Shown: one piece after another, positions 17,910-26,649 of the stretch
Layout: every line of letters begins with the position of its first letter
How positions within the stretch are numbered: position 1 is the stretch's first letter
Origin: Acidobacteriota bacterium
GTDB lineage: Bacteria; Acidobacteriota; Terriglobia; Terriglobales; Acidobacteriaceae
Assembly (NCBI GenBank): GCA_021792795.1
Contig: JAJYUB010000002.1
Location: 101,164 to 165,163 of the forward strand
Direction of reading: 5' to 3'
Length of the DNA stretch: 64,000 bases
Translations under genes and position numbers: made by a program
The notes under the pieces: generated by a model
Database searches by the model: none
What the model was told of the DNA's origin: nothing
Seen by the model: only the letters and a program-made list of their open reading frames with translations

Positions 17910-18833
17910 ATGCGTACTCTTTTACGAGCTTCCGCACTTTCGATCAGCGTTCTTTTGCTGGCTGCCGCGCCCAACGCGTTTGCCGTCAACAAAGACATCA
18001 TTGCCCTGCAGGCCCAGGTGCAGCAGATGCAGGACATGATGATGAGCATGCAGCAGGCGAACGACGAACGCTACGCCACCATGCACACCCTGCTGCAGCA
18101 GACATCCGATAGCGTCGCCAAGGTCGCTGCCCAGGTCGACTCCATGCAAAAGACCGCTCAGGCCGTGCAGGGATCGGAAGGAACTTCCCTGCAACAGCTT
18201 TCCGGACAAATGCAATCCATGAACGATTCGCTGGATGAATTGCGCGCCCGCCTCGACAAACTCGACAAAGAAATCGCGGGCATTCAGCAACAGCAGCAGT
18301 CCCTCGCCGCCGGACAGTCCTCGCCGTCGGGACAACCGGGGCAGCCACCGCCAACCGCCGGTCAGCCCGGCACAGACCAGGCGCAGGGCGCGCCCGCGAG
18401 CCAGCCTCCCGCGCCGCAGGCGCCTCCGCTCGATCAGCTCTATCAGTCCGCGGCCACCGATTACAACGCCGCCAAATATAACCTCTCCAGCCAGGAATTC
18501 GCCGACGTCGTCAAGTTCTACCCGCAAAGCACGCAAGCCGGCAACGCACAATTTTACATGGGCGAGATCGACTATCGCTCCGGAAACTATAAAAGCGCGA
18601 TCGACAATTACTCGGCGGTACTTTCACAGTACCCGGGCAGTTCCAAAGCTCCCACGGCCCAATTGCGGAAAGCACAATCTGAACTGGCCCTGGGGCAGAA
18701 GGAATCGGGCATTCGCGATATGCGCTCTCTGATCCAACGATATCCGCAAACACCCGAAGCGATGCAGGCGCGCAGCAAGCTGAACGGCATGGGCGTCCAC
18801 ATCTACGCGAAACCTGCCGCGAGCCATCCGTAG
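17910..18833 (+). CDS. cpoB: Cell division coordinator CpoB / YbgF
   Basis: Periplasmic protein, 307 aa. A signal peptide (about 1-25, cleaving near AFA-VNK) is followed by a trimerising coiled coil rich in Gln and Met (about 28-130). A Pro/Gln linker precedes TPR repeats (about 175-300: LYQSAATDYNAAKYNLSSQEFA, FYMGEIDYRSGNYKSAI). It is the last gene of the tol-pal cluster and is expected to coordinate cell-wall synthesis with constriction. Confidence 0.9.
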   Translation: MRTLLRASALSISVLLLAAAPNAFAVNKDIIALQAQVQQMQDMMMSMQQANDERYATMHTLLQQTSDSVAKVAAQVDSMQKTAQAVQGSEGTSLQQLSGQMQSMNDSLDELRARLDKLDKEIAGIQQQQQSLAAGQSSPSGQPGQPPPTAGQPGTDQAQGAPASQPPAPQAPPLDQLYQSAATDYNAAKYNLSSQEFADVVKFYPQSTQAGNAQFYMGEIDYRSGNYKSAIDNYSAVLSQYPGSSKAPTAQLRKAQSELALGQKESGIRDMRSLIQRYPQTPEAMQARSKLNGMGVHIYAKPAASHP

Positions 18834-18887
18834 GGGTCTCAGCGACTGCATTCCAGGCAACAGCCTCCCCAGGACTTGACACTCTAT

Positions 18888-19106
18888 ATGACCGACACAA
18901 GCACTCCTCCCGTCCAACCGGACGCCGACAAAGCCAAGGGTGTCGTGGAAGACGACTCTCCGCGCCAGCCTGGCCAGGCGCGCGCTTCGCAGGAATCGAT
19001 GGCCGGACAATTGGGCCATCGCAACACGGACGATTTGACCAGCGGCAACGACACCGATTTTCCCGAGCCCGGCTCCAGCCCGGAACACAGCGGGGAACAC
19101 AAGTAG
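18888..19106 (+). CDS. Small polar protein of unknown function
   Basis: About 72 aa, Ser/Asp/Gly/Pro-rich with no hydrophobic stretch, so probably disordered. The Met at 18888 is preferred over one four codons upstream. It lies between cpoB and the TSUP exporter on the same strand. I do not recognise a family; coding status rests on orientation, spacing and a codon pattern like its neighbours. Confidence 0.45.
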   Translation: MTDTSTPPVQPDADKAKGVVEDDSPRQPGQARASQESMAGQLGHRNTDDLTSGNDTDFPEPGSSPEHSGEHK

Positions 19107-19144
19107 CGTGACCCGTCGCCTGTCGTCGCCCCTGTGATCGCCCG

Positions 19145-19882
19145 ATGAATGCGGTGGTCCTGCACGTTCTCGTCGTCCTGTTTCTGGCCACGACAATTCG
19201 ATCGACATTTGGCTTCGGCGAAGCGCTCTTTGCCGTCCCATTGCTCGCGCTCCGCATTCCGCTCGCGGTCGCAACTCCTCTCGCCGTACTCGTTTCCATT
19301 ACCATCGCCCTTGTCGTTGTGGCGCAGGACTGGCGGCATATTCAGGTGCGCAGCGTCGGCGGGCTGCTGGGATCGACCGTCCTCGGAATTCCAGTGGGCT
19401 TGATGCTGCTGACGATCGGCAAACCGCAACCGATGAAAGCTGCCCTCGCCGTCCTTCTTATCGCCTTCTCCGTCTATTGTCTCCGCAGGCGGACCCTGTT
19501 TACGCTGCAACACGACAGCAAGCGTTGGCTCCTGGCCTGCGGATTTTGTGCCGGCGTCCTCGGCGGCGCCTATGGAATGAACGGACCTCCCCTGGTGCTC
19601 TACGGCGCCATGCGCCGTTGGTCGGCACAGCAGTTCCGGGCCACCCTGCAAGGATATTTTCTGCCGGCCAGCATCGTCGGCATGACGGGCTACTGGCTTG
19701 CAGGCCTGTGGACTCCCGTAGTGACGCATGATTATTTGTTGTCGTTGCCTGTCGTCCTGCCTGCCATTTGGCTGGGCAGAATTCTCAACCGCCGTATGCG
19801 CGGAGATCGATTTCTCAAGTACGTCTACTTTGGCCTGGCAACGGTCGGATGCGCCCTGCTGATTCAAGCCATCCATCCATAA
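19145..19882 (+). CDS. TSUP family membrane transporter (TauE/SafE-like)
   Basis: A 245-aa integral membrane protein with about seven to eight helices. The internal pseudo-repeat is visible as TIRSTFGFGEALFAVPLLAL near the N-terminus and CGFCAGVLGGAYGMNGPPLVLY in the second half, which are the family's signature turns. Such proteins export sulfite, sulfoacetate or other small organosulfur anions; the substrate here is unknown. Confidence 0.85.
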   Translation: MNAVVLHVLVVLFLATTIRSTFGFGEALFAVPLLALRIPLAVATPLAVLVSITIALVVVAQDWRHIQVRSVGGLLGSTVLGIPVGLMLLTIGKPQPMKAALAVLLIAFSVYCLRRRTLFTLQHDSKRWLLACGFCAGVLGGAYGMNGPPLVLYGAMRRWSAQQFRATLQGYFLPASIVGMTGYWLAGLWTPVVTHDYLLSLPVVLPAIWLGRILNRRMRGDRFLKYVYFGLATVGCALLIQAIHP

Positions 19883-19911
19883 AATCGACTGGCCGCGAGT
19901 GATAATAGTGC

Positions 19912-20565
19912 ATGGCCATCTACCAGCCCAATGCACGTACGCAAGTTGCTCGGCTCCCCAAGCGCGCCGTCTATGACAAAACGCAGGTCCACGCCATCCT
20001 CGACGAAGGGTTTCTCTGCCATGTCGGCTTCAACGTCGAGCAACAGCCCTACGTCATTCCCACCGGCTATGTTCGCGCCGGCGAGAAACTCTATATCCAT
20101 GGCTCCGCCGCAAGCCGCATGATGCGCCAATTGGATCGAGGGATTCAAGTCTGCGTCACGGTAACACTGGTCGATGGGTTCGTGCTCGCCCGCTCGGCGT
20201 TTCATCATTCTGTCAACTACCGCTCCGTGGTAATGCTGGGGACAGCGCGGCTGGTCGTCGATCGCGACGAAAAAATCGATGCGCTCCGCCGCTTTACCAA
20301 TCACATTGTCCCTGGCCGGTGGGACGAGGCAAGACAGCCCACGGACCAGGAGCTGAAGGCGACCAGCGTGCTGGTGTTGCCGCTGGAAGAGGTCTCCGCC
20401 AAAGTGCGCACCGGCCCGCCCATCGACGACGAAGAAGATTATGCATTGCCCATCTGGGCGGGCGTGGTCCCCATTCGCATGGGTGTTGGCGATCCCGTTC
20501 CTGACGATCGCATCTCACCCGCAGTCGAGGCCTTCGACACAAGGAGGCTGACAAGGTTCTTCTAG
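19912..20565 (+). CDS. FMN-binding pyridoxamine 5'-phosphate oxidase-like protein
   Basis: A 217-aa split-barrel flavoprotein. It shows the N-terminal FLCHVGFNVEQQPYVIPTGYVR strand pair, the YIHGSAASRMMRQL helix and a downstream SVVMLGTARLV strand, as in FMN-dependent oxidoreductases of the PNPOx-related family. The reaction is not predictable from the sequence. It lies 29 bp after the transporter and may be co-transcribed. Confidence 0.8.
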   Translation: MAIYQPNARTQVARLPKRAVYDKTQVHAILDEGFLCHVGFNVEQQPYVIPTGYVRAGEKLYIHGSAASRMMRQLDRGIQVCVTVTLVDGFVLARSAFHHSVNYRSVVMLGTARLVVDRDEKIDALRRFTNHIVPGRWDEARQPTDQELKATSVLVLPLEEVSAKVRTGPPIDDEEDYALPIWAGVVPIRMGVGDPVPDDRISPAVEAFDTRRLTRFF

Positions 20566-20589
20566 TGCGTGTTAACCCTCCAGTAGACC

Positions 20590-20637
20590 CCGGACTTTAG
20601 TCCGGAGGATGAGAAACTGCGGGAGTACGCCTTCAGG
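20590..20637. repeat. Short perfect palindromes between genes
   Basis: CCGGACTTTAGTCCGG at 20590-20605 is followed by a CGCCTTCAGGCG palindrome about 20 bases later. Similar ACTTTAGT or GCTTCAGC-centred hairpins occur at 38037-38056 and 40670-40689, so this is another dispersed hairpin family. It may also end transcription of the preceding gene. Confidence 0.6.
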
Positions 20638-20685
20638 CGCTAAGGCTCGCAACCGCGGCCGCCTTCGCATGCTAGAGTCGATTTT

Positions 20686-21723
20686 GTGGCCAGAACACCT
20701 GAAGAACTGCATCGCTCCAACAAGAACCCAAGCGCCGCGAGCGGCCAACAAACCCGCAACACGCCGACACGCGACGATTTGTCGCATCAACTCGATCGCG
20801 CCGAAGTCGTCAGCGGGCGCTGGCTGGTGAAGGCAATCCTAGGGGTGCTTGCGATTGCAGGAGTCGCGCTCTATCTCACCGTCTGTCTGCTCTTCTATCA
20901 AGGACAATGGCAGTTCACATTTTTCCCGCCCAGACGGACGCCGCCCACCGCCGCAACGATCACAGCGAAAACCGGACTTCCCATTGCGGATGTTCGCTTC
21001 GATACCACCGAAGAAGGCGTGGAGCGATTGGATGGATGGTGGATTCCCGCCGCCAAGAGCCAAGCCCCCAATCGTGCGGCCGCACTTTCGCACATGGTGG
21101 TGCTGTTCTGCCCCAATGGCCGCACAGATTTGGCCGGGAATGTCGATGCATTCAAGGCTTTGCACGCGTTGGGCGTCGATGTGTTTGCATTCGACTATCA
21201 AGGGTTCGGCGCCAGCCAGACTGGTCATCCCTCCCAGCAGAAAGCCTATGCAAACGGCGTCGCCGCCATGAATTATCTGACCGGAATGCGCCACGTCCCT
21301 CCAGACCGCGTGATCGTCTATGGCGCGCGTCTCGGTGCCGCCGTCGCCGCGCGCGTCGCCCAGCAGTCGCCGAAAATCGCGGGGCTCATTATTGAAGACC
21401 CGCAGCCATCGCTCACGGAAGAGGTCAAGCTGGAGCAGCACATTCATCTGCTGCCGATATGGCTGGTTTTTCAGGATCGATTTCAAATTTCAACGATGAT
21501 GCCCTCGCTCAAAATGCCGAAACTGGTCCTCTCCACCCCCGCCATGCGCGAGTACGCCTCCGGCGTGGCCAGGGTGTATGACGAAGCCCATCCTCCCAAG
21601 CAAAAAATCGCCCTGGAAAACGAGCCCGTATATGTGCAGCCGGAATGGCGCGCAGCCGTGGGCAACTTCCTGAACGGCGTGGCGGCCGAACCTGCCAGTC
21701 CAACCCCGTCGCGAATACCCTAA
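20686..21723 (+). CDS. Membrane-anchored alpha/beta-hydrolase-like protein lacking the nucleophile Ser
   Basis: A 345-aa protein (GTG start) with a polar N-terminus, one membrane helix at about residues 49-71 and a hydrolase-fold domain outside or inside the membrane. The fold is recognisable from MVVLFCPNGRTDLAGN and VDVFAFDYQGFGAS. However, the nucleophile elbow reads GARLG (213-217), with Arg where GxSxG has Ser. The usual Asp strand near MPKLVLSTPA also lacks a clear acid. It may be a non-catalytic member. The next gene starts 22 bp downstream. Confidence 0.7.
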   Translation: MARTPEELHRSNKNPSAASGQQTRNTPTRDDLSHQLDRAEVVSGRWLVKAILGVLAIAGVALYLTVCLLFYQGQWQFTFFPPRRTPPTAATITAKTGLPIADVRFDTTEEGVERLDGWWIPAAKSQAPNRAAALSHMVVLFCPNGRTDLAGNVDAFKALHALGVDVFAFDYQGFGASQTGHPSQQKAYANGVAAMNYLTGMRHVPPDRVIVYGARLGAAVAARVAQQSPKIAGLIIEDPQPSLTEEVKLEQHIHLLPIWLVFQDRFQISTMMPSLKMPKLVLSTPAMREYASGVARVYDEAHPPKQKIALENEPVYVQPEWRAAVGNFLNGVAAEPASPTPSRIP

Positions 21724-21745
21724 AATAGTTCGAGGCCCCATCTCG

Positions 21746-22768
21746 ATGCCGATCGATACAGAAGAGCAGTTGGAAGAAAAGCTGTCACAGCCGTCGCCCG
21801 ACGATATTGCAGCCATGCGGGCACTCCAGGGCGACATTGTTGTTCTGGGTGTGGGCGGAAAAATGGGACCCAGCCTCGTCCGCCTCATGCGGCGCTCCGT
21901 GACCGAAGCCGGCGTTCAGAAAAGAATCATCGCGGTCGCGCGTTTTACCGACCCAACCCTGCCCCCTGCGCTCCAGGCGGAAGGAATCGAGACCATCGCC
22001 TGCGACCTGCTGGAGGACGGCGCGCTCGACCGTCTGCCGGAGGCCCCGAATATCATTTTTATGGCTGCGCGAAAATTCGGCACCACCGGGGCCGAATACC
22101 TGAGCTGGGCGATGAATACACAACTTCCCGCCCTCGTCGCCAGTCGCTATCGCAATTCTCGAATTGTGTGCTTTTCCAGCGGCAACGTCTATCCTCTCCG
22201 TCCGCTTCAACTGGGCGGGGCCAGTGAAGAGACTCCAGTCGATCCTCGCGGAGAATATGCGCAATCCGTGCTTGGTCGCGAGCGGCTGTTTGAGTATGCA
22301 TCTCATCGCTGGGGAACGCCGGTCGCGCTGCTCCGCCTCAACTATGCCGTTGACCTGCGCTATGGCGTCCTGTCCGATATCGGGACGGCCGTGTTTCAAC
22401 GCCAGCCGCTCGACATCCGCACGCCGATGCTGAATGCAATCTGGCAGCGCGACGCCAATTCTGTTTGCTTTCGCGCATTCGAGTATTGCCAGTCGCCGCC
22501 GTTTGTCCTGAATTTGACCGGCCCCGAAACTCTCAGCATCCGCTGGATTGCGGAAGAGTTCGGCAAGCATTTTGCCTGCCAGCCAATTTTTGCCGGCGAA
22601 GAAACTTCCTCCGCGCTCCTTAGCAATGCGGCAAAACAGCATCGCCTCTTCGGCTACCCCACCGTAACTCCCAACGAGATGATCGCATGGACGGCCCATT
22701 GGATCGCCGGCGGCAAGAAATCTTTGAACAAACCGACACATTTTCAAACACGAGACGGAAAGTTCTAA
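21746..22768 (+). CDS. NAD-dependent epimerase/dehydratase-like protein of a sugar-catabolic operon
   Basis: A 340-aa extended SDR protein. The Rossmann motif GVGGKMGPSL replaces GxxGxxG, and SSGNVYPL provides the active-site Ser region. The active-site Tyr is in EYAQSVLGRER, where the usual YxxxK has Val in place of Lys. Either the Lys is supplied elsewhere or catalysis is altered. It is first in a four-gene operon; the next gene starts in the TAATG overlap at 22768. The substrate is unknown. Confidence 0.75.
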   Translation: MPIDTEEQLEEKLSQPSPDDIAAMRALQGDIVVLGVGGKMGPSLVRLMRRSVTEAGVQKRIIAVARFTDPTLPPALQAEGIETIACDLLEDGALDRLPEAPNIIFMAARKFGTTGAEYLSWAMNTQLPALVASRYRNSRIVCFSSGNVYPLRPLQLGGASEETPVDPRGEYAQSVLGRERLFEYASHRWGTPVALLRLNYAVDLRYGVLSDIGTAVFQRQPLDIRTPMLNAIWQRDANSVCFRAFEYCQSPPFVLNLTGPETLSIRWIAEEFGKHFACQPIFAGEETSSALLSNAAKQHRLFGYPTVTPNEMIAWTAHWIAGGKKSLNKPTHFQTRDGKF

Positions 22769-23775
22769 TGACCTTGCGAGAAAAGTTGAAGAATGGCCTT
22801 GTCATCCCCGCGCATCCCCTCGCGCTCACCAGCGCCAAACAGTTGGATGAGCGCCGCCAGCGCGCCTTGACGCGATACTATCGGGCCGCTGGGGCGGGAG
22901 GAGTTGCCGTCGGCGTGCATACCACCCAATTTGCAATTCGCAGCGTAGGACTGCTTCGCCCCGTCCTCGAACTGGCGGCGGAAGAGGTGCATGGCTCGAA
23001 CATGGTGAAGATCGCCGGTGTTTGCGGCCCTTTCGCCGCCGCGGTTGCAGAGGCGGAACTGGCCTGCTCGTTGGGTTACGACGCTGTACTCCTCAGCATG
23101 GGCGGACTGCAATCTCTCACCCTCGACGAGCAGCTCGCGCGCGCTAGCACCATCGCTTCCATCATGCCCGTCGTCGGGTTCTATCTGCAGCCTCTCGCCG
23201 GCGGCCAGATTTTTCCCTATCGCTTCTGGAGAAAATTTGTCGAGATCGAAAACCTGGTCGCCATCAAAATGGCGCCCTTCAATCGCTATCAGACCCTGGA
23301 AGTTGTCCGCGCCGTGCTGCACGCTGGCCGCGAAAACGACATCGCGCTGTACACAGGCAACGACGACAATATCCTGATCGACCTGCTGACGGAATTCAAT
23401 TTTGGCGGCAATAGCGCGCGGATTGTCGGCGGACTGCTCGGCCATTGGGCCGTATGGACAAAAACAGCGCTCGCGCATCTCAACTTGGCAAAGCAATCGC
23501 GCAGCCCAGTTGCCGGCGATCTGCTCACGCTCGCCCAGCAGATTACAGACGCAAACGCCGCCTTCTTCGACGCCGCCAACTCGTTCGCCGGCTGCATCTC
23601 AGGCATTCACGAGGTGCTCCGCCGCCAGGGCTTGCTCGATGGCATCTGGTGCCTCGATCCGAAAGATGCTCTGTCCCCAGGACAAAGCGAGGAAATCGAC
23701 CGCGTCTATTGCGCCTATCCGCATTTGAACGACGATGCATTTGTGCAACAGCATCTCGATGAGTGGCTCCGATGA
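22768..23775 (+). CDS. Dihydrodipicolinate synthase/N-acetylneuraminate lyase family aldolase
   Basis: A 335-aa TIM-barrel class I aldolase-like protein. The start at 22768 overlaps the previous stop. Recognisable are HPLALTSAKQLDERRQRAL at the N-terminus, where DapA proteins bind the keto acid, and AIKMAPFNRYQTLEV with the Schiff-base Lys region on strand 6. A C-terminal extension follows. It likely cleaves or condenses a 2-keto acid in the pathway encoded by this operon rather than making lysine. Confidence 0.75.
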   Translation: MTLREKLKNGLVIPAHPLALTSAKQLDERRQRALTRYYRAAGAGGVAVGVHTTQFAIRSVGLLRPVLELAAEEVHGSNMVKIAGVCGPFAAAVAEAELACSLGYDAVLLSMGGLQSLTLDEQLARASTIASIMPVVGFYLQPLAGGQIFPYRFWRKFVEIENLVAIKMAPFNRYQTLEVVRAVLHAGRENDIALYTGNDDNILIDLLTEFNFGGNSARIVGGLLGHWAVWTKTALAHLNLAKQSRSPVAGDLLTLAQQITDANAAFFDAANSFAGCISGIHEVLRRQGLLDGIWCLDPKDALSPGQSEEIDRVYCAYPHLNDDAFVQQHLDEWLR

Positions 23776-23806
23776 ACATGGGCGCCGACCGCGAAAGGAG
23801 ACTCCG

Positions 23807-24838
23807 TTGCGAGTAGGCATCGTCGGAACTGGCGCAATGTCGCACAAGCATGCGCAAGCCTGTCGCAACATTGGCTACGAAATCACGGTCTGCGCCAACA
23901 CCCATCCTCCCAAGGGACGTGCCTTCGCCGAGGCCACGGGCGCGGAATTTGTCCCAAGCTTCGAGGAGCTATGCCGTCATCCCCGCGTCGATTACGTGGA
24001 TGTGTGTACCCTTCCAAATTTTCGCTTTCCTGTCGTGGAACTGTGCGCGGAAACGAAGAAGCATGTCCTGGTCGAGAAACCCATCGCCACGAATCTGGAA
24101 ACGGCTCGGTCGATGATGGACACAGCGCGCAACGCTGGCATCCAGCTCGGCGTCGTCAGCCAGCACCGCTTTGACGGTTCCACCCAATTCCTGAAGCAAG
24201 CCATTGCCGATGGACGCCTCGGCAGGATCATTCAGGCCGATGCGTACGTCAAATGGTATCGCTCCGCGGAATATTACAGCCGCCCCATCAAGGGCAGTTG
24301 GTCGGGCGAAGGCGGCGGCGCGCTGATCAATCAGGCCATCCACCAGCTCGACGTGCTTTTATTTTTGATTGGCCCCGTCGATCGAGTATCGGCCGCCTGG
24401 CAATTGGGCGCCGCGCACAGCATCGAATCGGAAGACGTGGTGAATGCACTGCTCTCGTTTTCCTGCGGCGCCACCGGCGTCATCCAGGCCACCACCGCGC
24501 TCTGGCCCGGATATCCGGAGCGAATCGAGATCCACGGGACCAAAGGGTCTGCCATCGTCACCGGCGACAAGTTGACCCGTTGGGACGTTCAGGATGACGT
24601 TGGCGGTCCCGCTCCAATCGACCGCGCCATTGCCTCGGGCGCTTCCGACCCCATGGCCATCTCGACTCTCACGCTGGAGCGCCAGTTTCTCGATTTCGGC
24701 GACGCCTGCAAGACCGGCCGGCTGCCGTTGGTCTCCGCCCTCGATGGATACCGCGCGCTGCAAGTCGTCACCGGCATTTACGATTCTTGCCGTCAAGGCC
24801 GCACAATCGCCATCGATCGCGAGGCGAGGACCCCATGA
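23807..24838 (+). CDS. Gfo/Idh/MocA family NAD(P)-dependent oxidoreductase
   Basis: A 344-aa sugar/cyclitol dehydrogenase. A TTG start at 23807 is preferred: it begins LRVGIVGTGAMSHKHA, has AAAGGAG six bases upstream, and the ATG further upstream lies inside the aldolase gene. Seen are the Rossmann GTGAMS, the EKPIATN motif with its catalytic Lys, and the C-terminal sheet with WSGEGGGALINQAIHQLDVL. It overlaps the deacetylase gene by four bases. Confidence 0.85.
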   Translation: MRVGIVGTGAMSHKHAQACRNIGYEITVCANTHPPKGRAFAEATGAEFVPSFEELCRHPRVDYVDVCTLPNFRFPVVELCAETKKHVLVEKPIATNLETARSMMDTARNAGIQLGVVSQHRFDGSTQFLKQAIADGRLGRIIQADAYVKWYRSAEYYSRPIKGSWSGEGGGALINQAIHQLDVLLFLIGPVDRVSAAWQLGAAHSIESEDVVNALLSFSCGATGVIQATTALWPGYPERIEIHGTKGSAIVTGDKLTRWDVQDDVGGPAPIDRAIASGASDPMAISTLTLERQFLDFGDACKTGRLPLVSALDGYRALQVVTGIYDSCRQGRTIAIDREARTP

Positions 24839-25986
24839 AATCCACATCGATCACCGGACGCGATCCATCCAGCGGAAACATGCTCGAAGTTATGATCGTC
24901 GACGGACGCATTCAAGCGATTGCGCCCAGTTCTGCAGAAGAAGCGCCATGGTTGTCGCCGGGCTTCATCGATCTGCAGGTGAACGGCTATCTTGGCAGCG
25001 ACGTAAATTCCGACGACATCGGTCCCGATGTCATGCTCGCGCTGACGCGCAAAATGCTCGCGCTTGGGGTCACCACGTTTCTGCCCACCATCATCACCGC
25101 TTCGGAAGAAAAAATCGTCCGCGCCCTGCGCGCCATTGCCGAAGCGCGGCGCGCCAGTCCGCAAGTGGCCCACGCAGTTCCCTTCGTGCATGTCGAGGGG
25201 CCGTTCATCTCGCCCCAGGATGGCCCGCGCGGGGCCCATGCGCTCGAACACGTTCGTCCAGCAAGTCTGGCCGAGTTTACACGTTGGCAGGCGGCCTGCG
25301 GCGACCTCGTCGGCATGGTCACCATTTCGCCACACAGCCACGCTGCCCTTGAATTCATTGTCGCGCTCGCAAACAAAGGAATCGTTGTCGCGATCGGCCA
25401 CAGCCACGCAACCACGGCCCAGATCCATGCCGCCGCGGATGCCGGCGCAACTCTCTCCACCCACCTCGGCAACGGACTCGGCAACCCGCTCCCCCGCCAT
25501 CCAAACCTGCTGTGGGCGCAGCTTGCGGAAGACCGTTTGGCCGCCACCTTCATTGCCGACGGCCATCATCTGCCGATGGATACATTCAAGTCGATGGTGC
25601 GCGCCAAGGAAATCAACCGCAGCATCCTCGTCTCCGATGCGGTGGCGCTGGGCGGCATGCCCGTGGGAATGTATCAGGCAGGCGTCGGCGGCGCGGTCGA
25701 GGTGACTACCGATGGGCGCGTCATCGACGCCACCGGCGGACGCTTTCTCGCCGGTGCCTATCGTCCGCTGGGCACCGGCATCGCCCATGCCGCAACCATC
25801 GATGGCATCTCGCTCGGCGGCGCGATTCAGATGGCAACCGAGAACCCCGGCCGCTTCGTGGGCCGCCGGGGCACACTGCAAATCGGCGCGAAGGCCGACC
25901 TTGTTCTCTTCAATTGGAATGCAACTGCGAACGGACTGGAGATTCAAACCATACGAGTCGAAGGCGAAGAAATCGAATCGCTGTAA
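24835..25986 (+). CDS. NagA-like N-acetylhexosamine-6-phosphate deacetylase / amidohydrolase
   Basis: A 383-aa metal-dependent amidohydrolase. Motifs in order: PGFIDLQVNGYLG, HVEGPF with the metal-binding Glu, GHSHAT, STHLGNGL, IADGHHLP and LVSDA with the catalytic Asp. This pattern fits N-acetylglucosamine-6-phosphate deacetylase. The start is ATGA-coupled to the previous gene. Its association with an aldolase and a MocA dehydrogenase, instead of NagB, suggests another N-acylated sugar or amide. Confidence 0.85.
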   Translation: MKSTSITGRDPSSGNMLEVMIVDGRIQAIAPSSAEEAPWLSPGFIDLQVNGYLGSDVNSDDIGPDVMLALTRKMLALGVTTFLPTIITASEEKIVRALRAIAEARRASPQVAHAVPFVHVEGPFISPQDGPRGAHALEHVRPASLAEFTRWQAACGDLVGMVTISPHSHAALEFIVALANKGIVVAIGHSHATTAQIHAAADAGATLSTHLGNGLGNPLPRHPNLLWAQLAEDRLAATFIADGHHLPMDTFKSMVRAKEINRSILVSDAVALGGMPVGMYQAGVGGAVEVTTDGRVIDATGGRFLAGAYRPLGTGIAHAATIDGISLGGAIQMATENPGRFVGRRGTLQIGAKADLVLFNWNATANGLEIQTIRVEGEEIESL

Positions 25987-26002
25987 AACGAATCCTGGTC
26001 CC

Positions 26003-26623
26003 TCAGTTCAGCTTCGTCTCAACCAAAGGACCGCCATGTGTTCCCGACGGCAAGACCTTCTTCCATGAACGATAGATGTACAGACCGATCATCAGGATCT
26101 GAACGCCGATGTAGGTCACGTACGTCGCCAATAACAGCAGCGCGCCGCGGCTGGTGAATTCCATTCCGATCACCAACAACACGCCAAGGACCAGCGTGAA
26201 CGCGCCCAGAAAACGCAGCGCCTTTCTTTCTCTTGGATGGTCCCGCAGGTGCGAAGCGAAGCGCAGGTCCCACCCTCCCCAAATCAGGCCCTGCAGTCCC
26301 GCCAGTACGGTCAGCAACTGCACCGAACCCCATGGACTGACCCAGAGAAACAATCCAGCGCCCATCGCCAACGCCGCAAAGAAAAGGTAGAAGTGCAATT
26401 CCCGTCGATGCCCGCGATGCAGCGCCAATCCTCCAATGCAGTCGATGACCCCAATCAGCAACAGACCTGCGGCCGTCAGCAACACGGCCACAATGCAGCC
26501 CGTGGCCTCAAACAAAATGTTGGTCATGGTGGACCTCACCCAAAATAGCGCAAGACCCAGCGCGATCATCAAAATCCCTTGAGCGACCAAGACCGTTGTG
26601 TGGACTTTCGCTTCCCTGACCAT
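26003..26623 (-). CDS. HdeD-like (DUF308) membrane protein
   Basis: A 206-aa membrane protein with about six helices arranged as repeated pairs (ILMIALGLALFW, LLTAAGLLLIGVIDCIGGL, FFAALAMGAGLFLW and so on), the pattern of HdeD acid-stress membrane proteins. The start at 26623 is supported by an AGGGGGGAA site just upstream. It lies 26 bp after the uspA-type gene on the same strand, so the two form a stress operon. Confidence 0.8.
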   Translation of the reverse strand: MVREAKVHTTVLVAQGILMIALGLALFWVRSTMTNILFEATGCIVAVLLTAAGLLLIGVIDCIGGLALHRGHRRELHFYLFFAALAMGAGLFLWVSPWGSVQLLTVLAGLQGLIWGGWDLRFASHLRDHPRERKALRFLGAFTLVLGVLLVIGMEFTSRGALLLLATYVTYIGVQILMIGLYIYRSWKKVLPSGTHGGPLVETKLN

Positions 26624-26649
26624 ACGCAGTTCCCCCCTTGTGGGTTTCC

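Noticed and set aside
24793..25947. 384-codon minus-strand frame opposite the NagA-like gene
   Set aside because: Shadow; all amidohydrolase motifs are on the plus strand.
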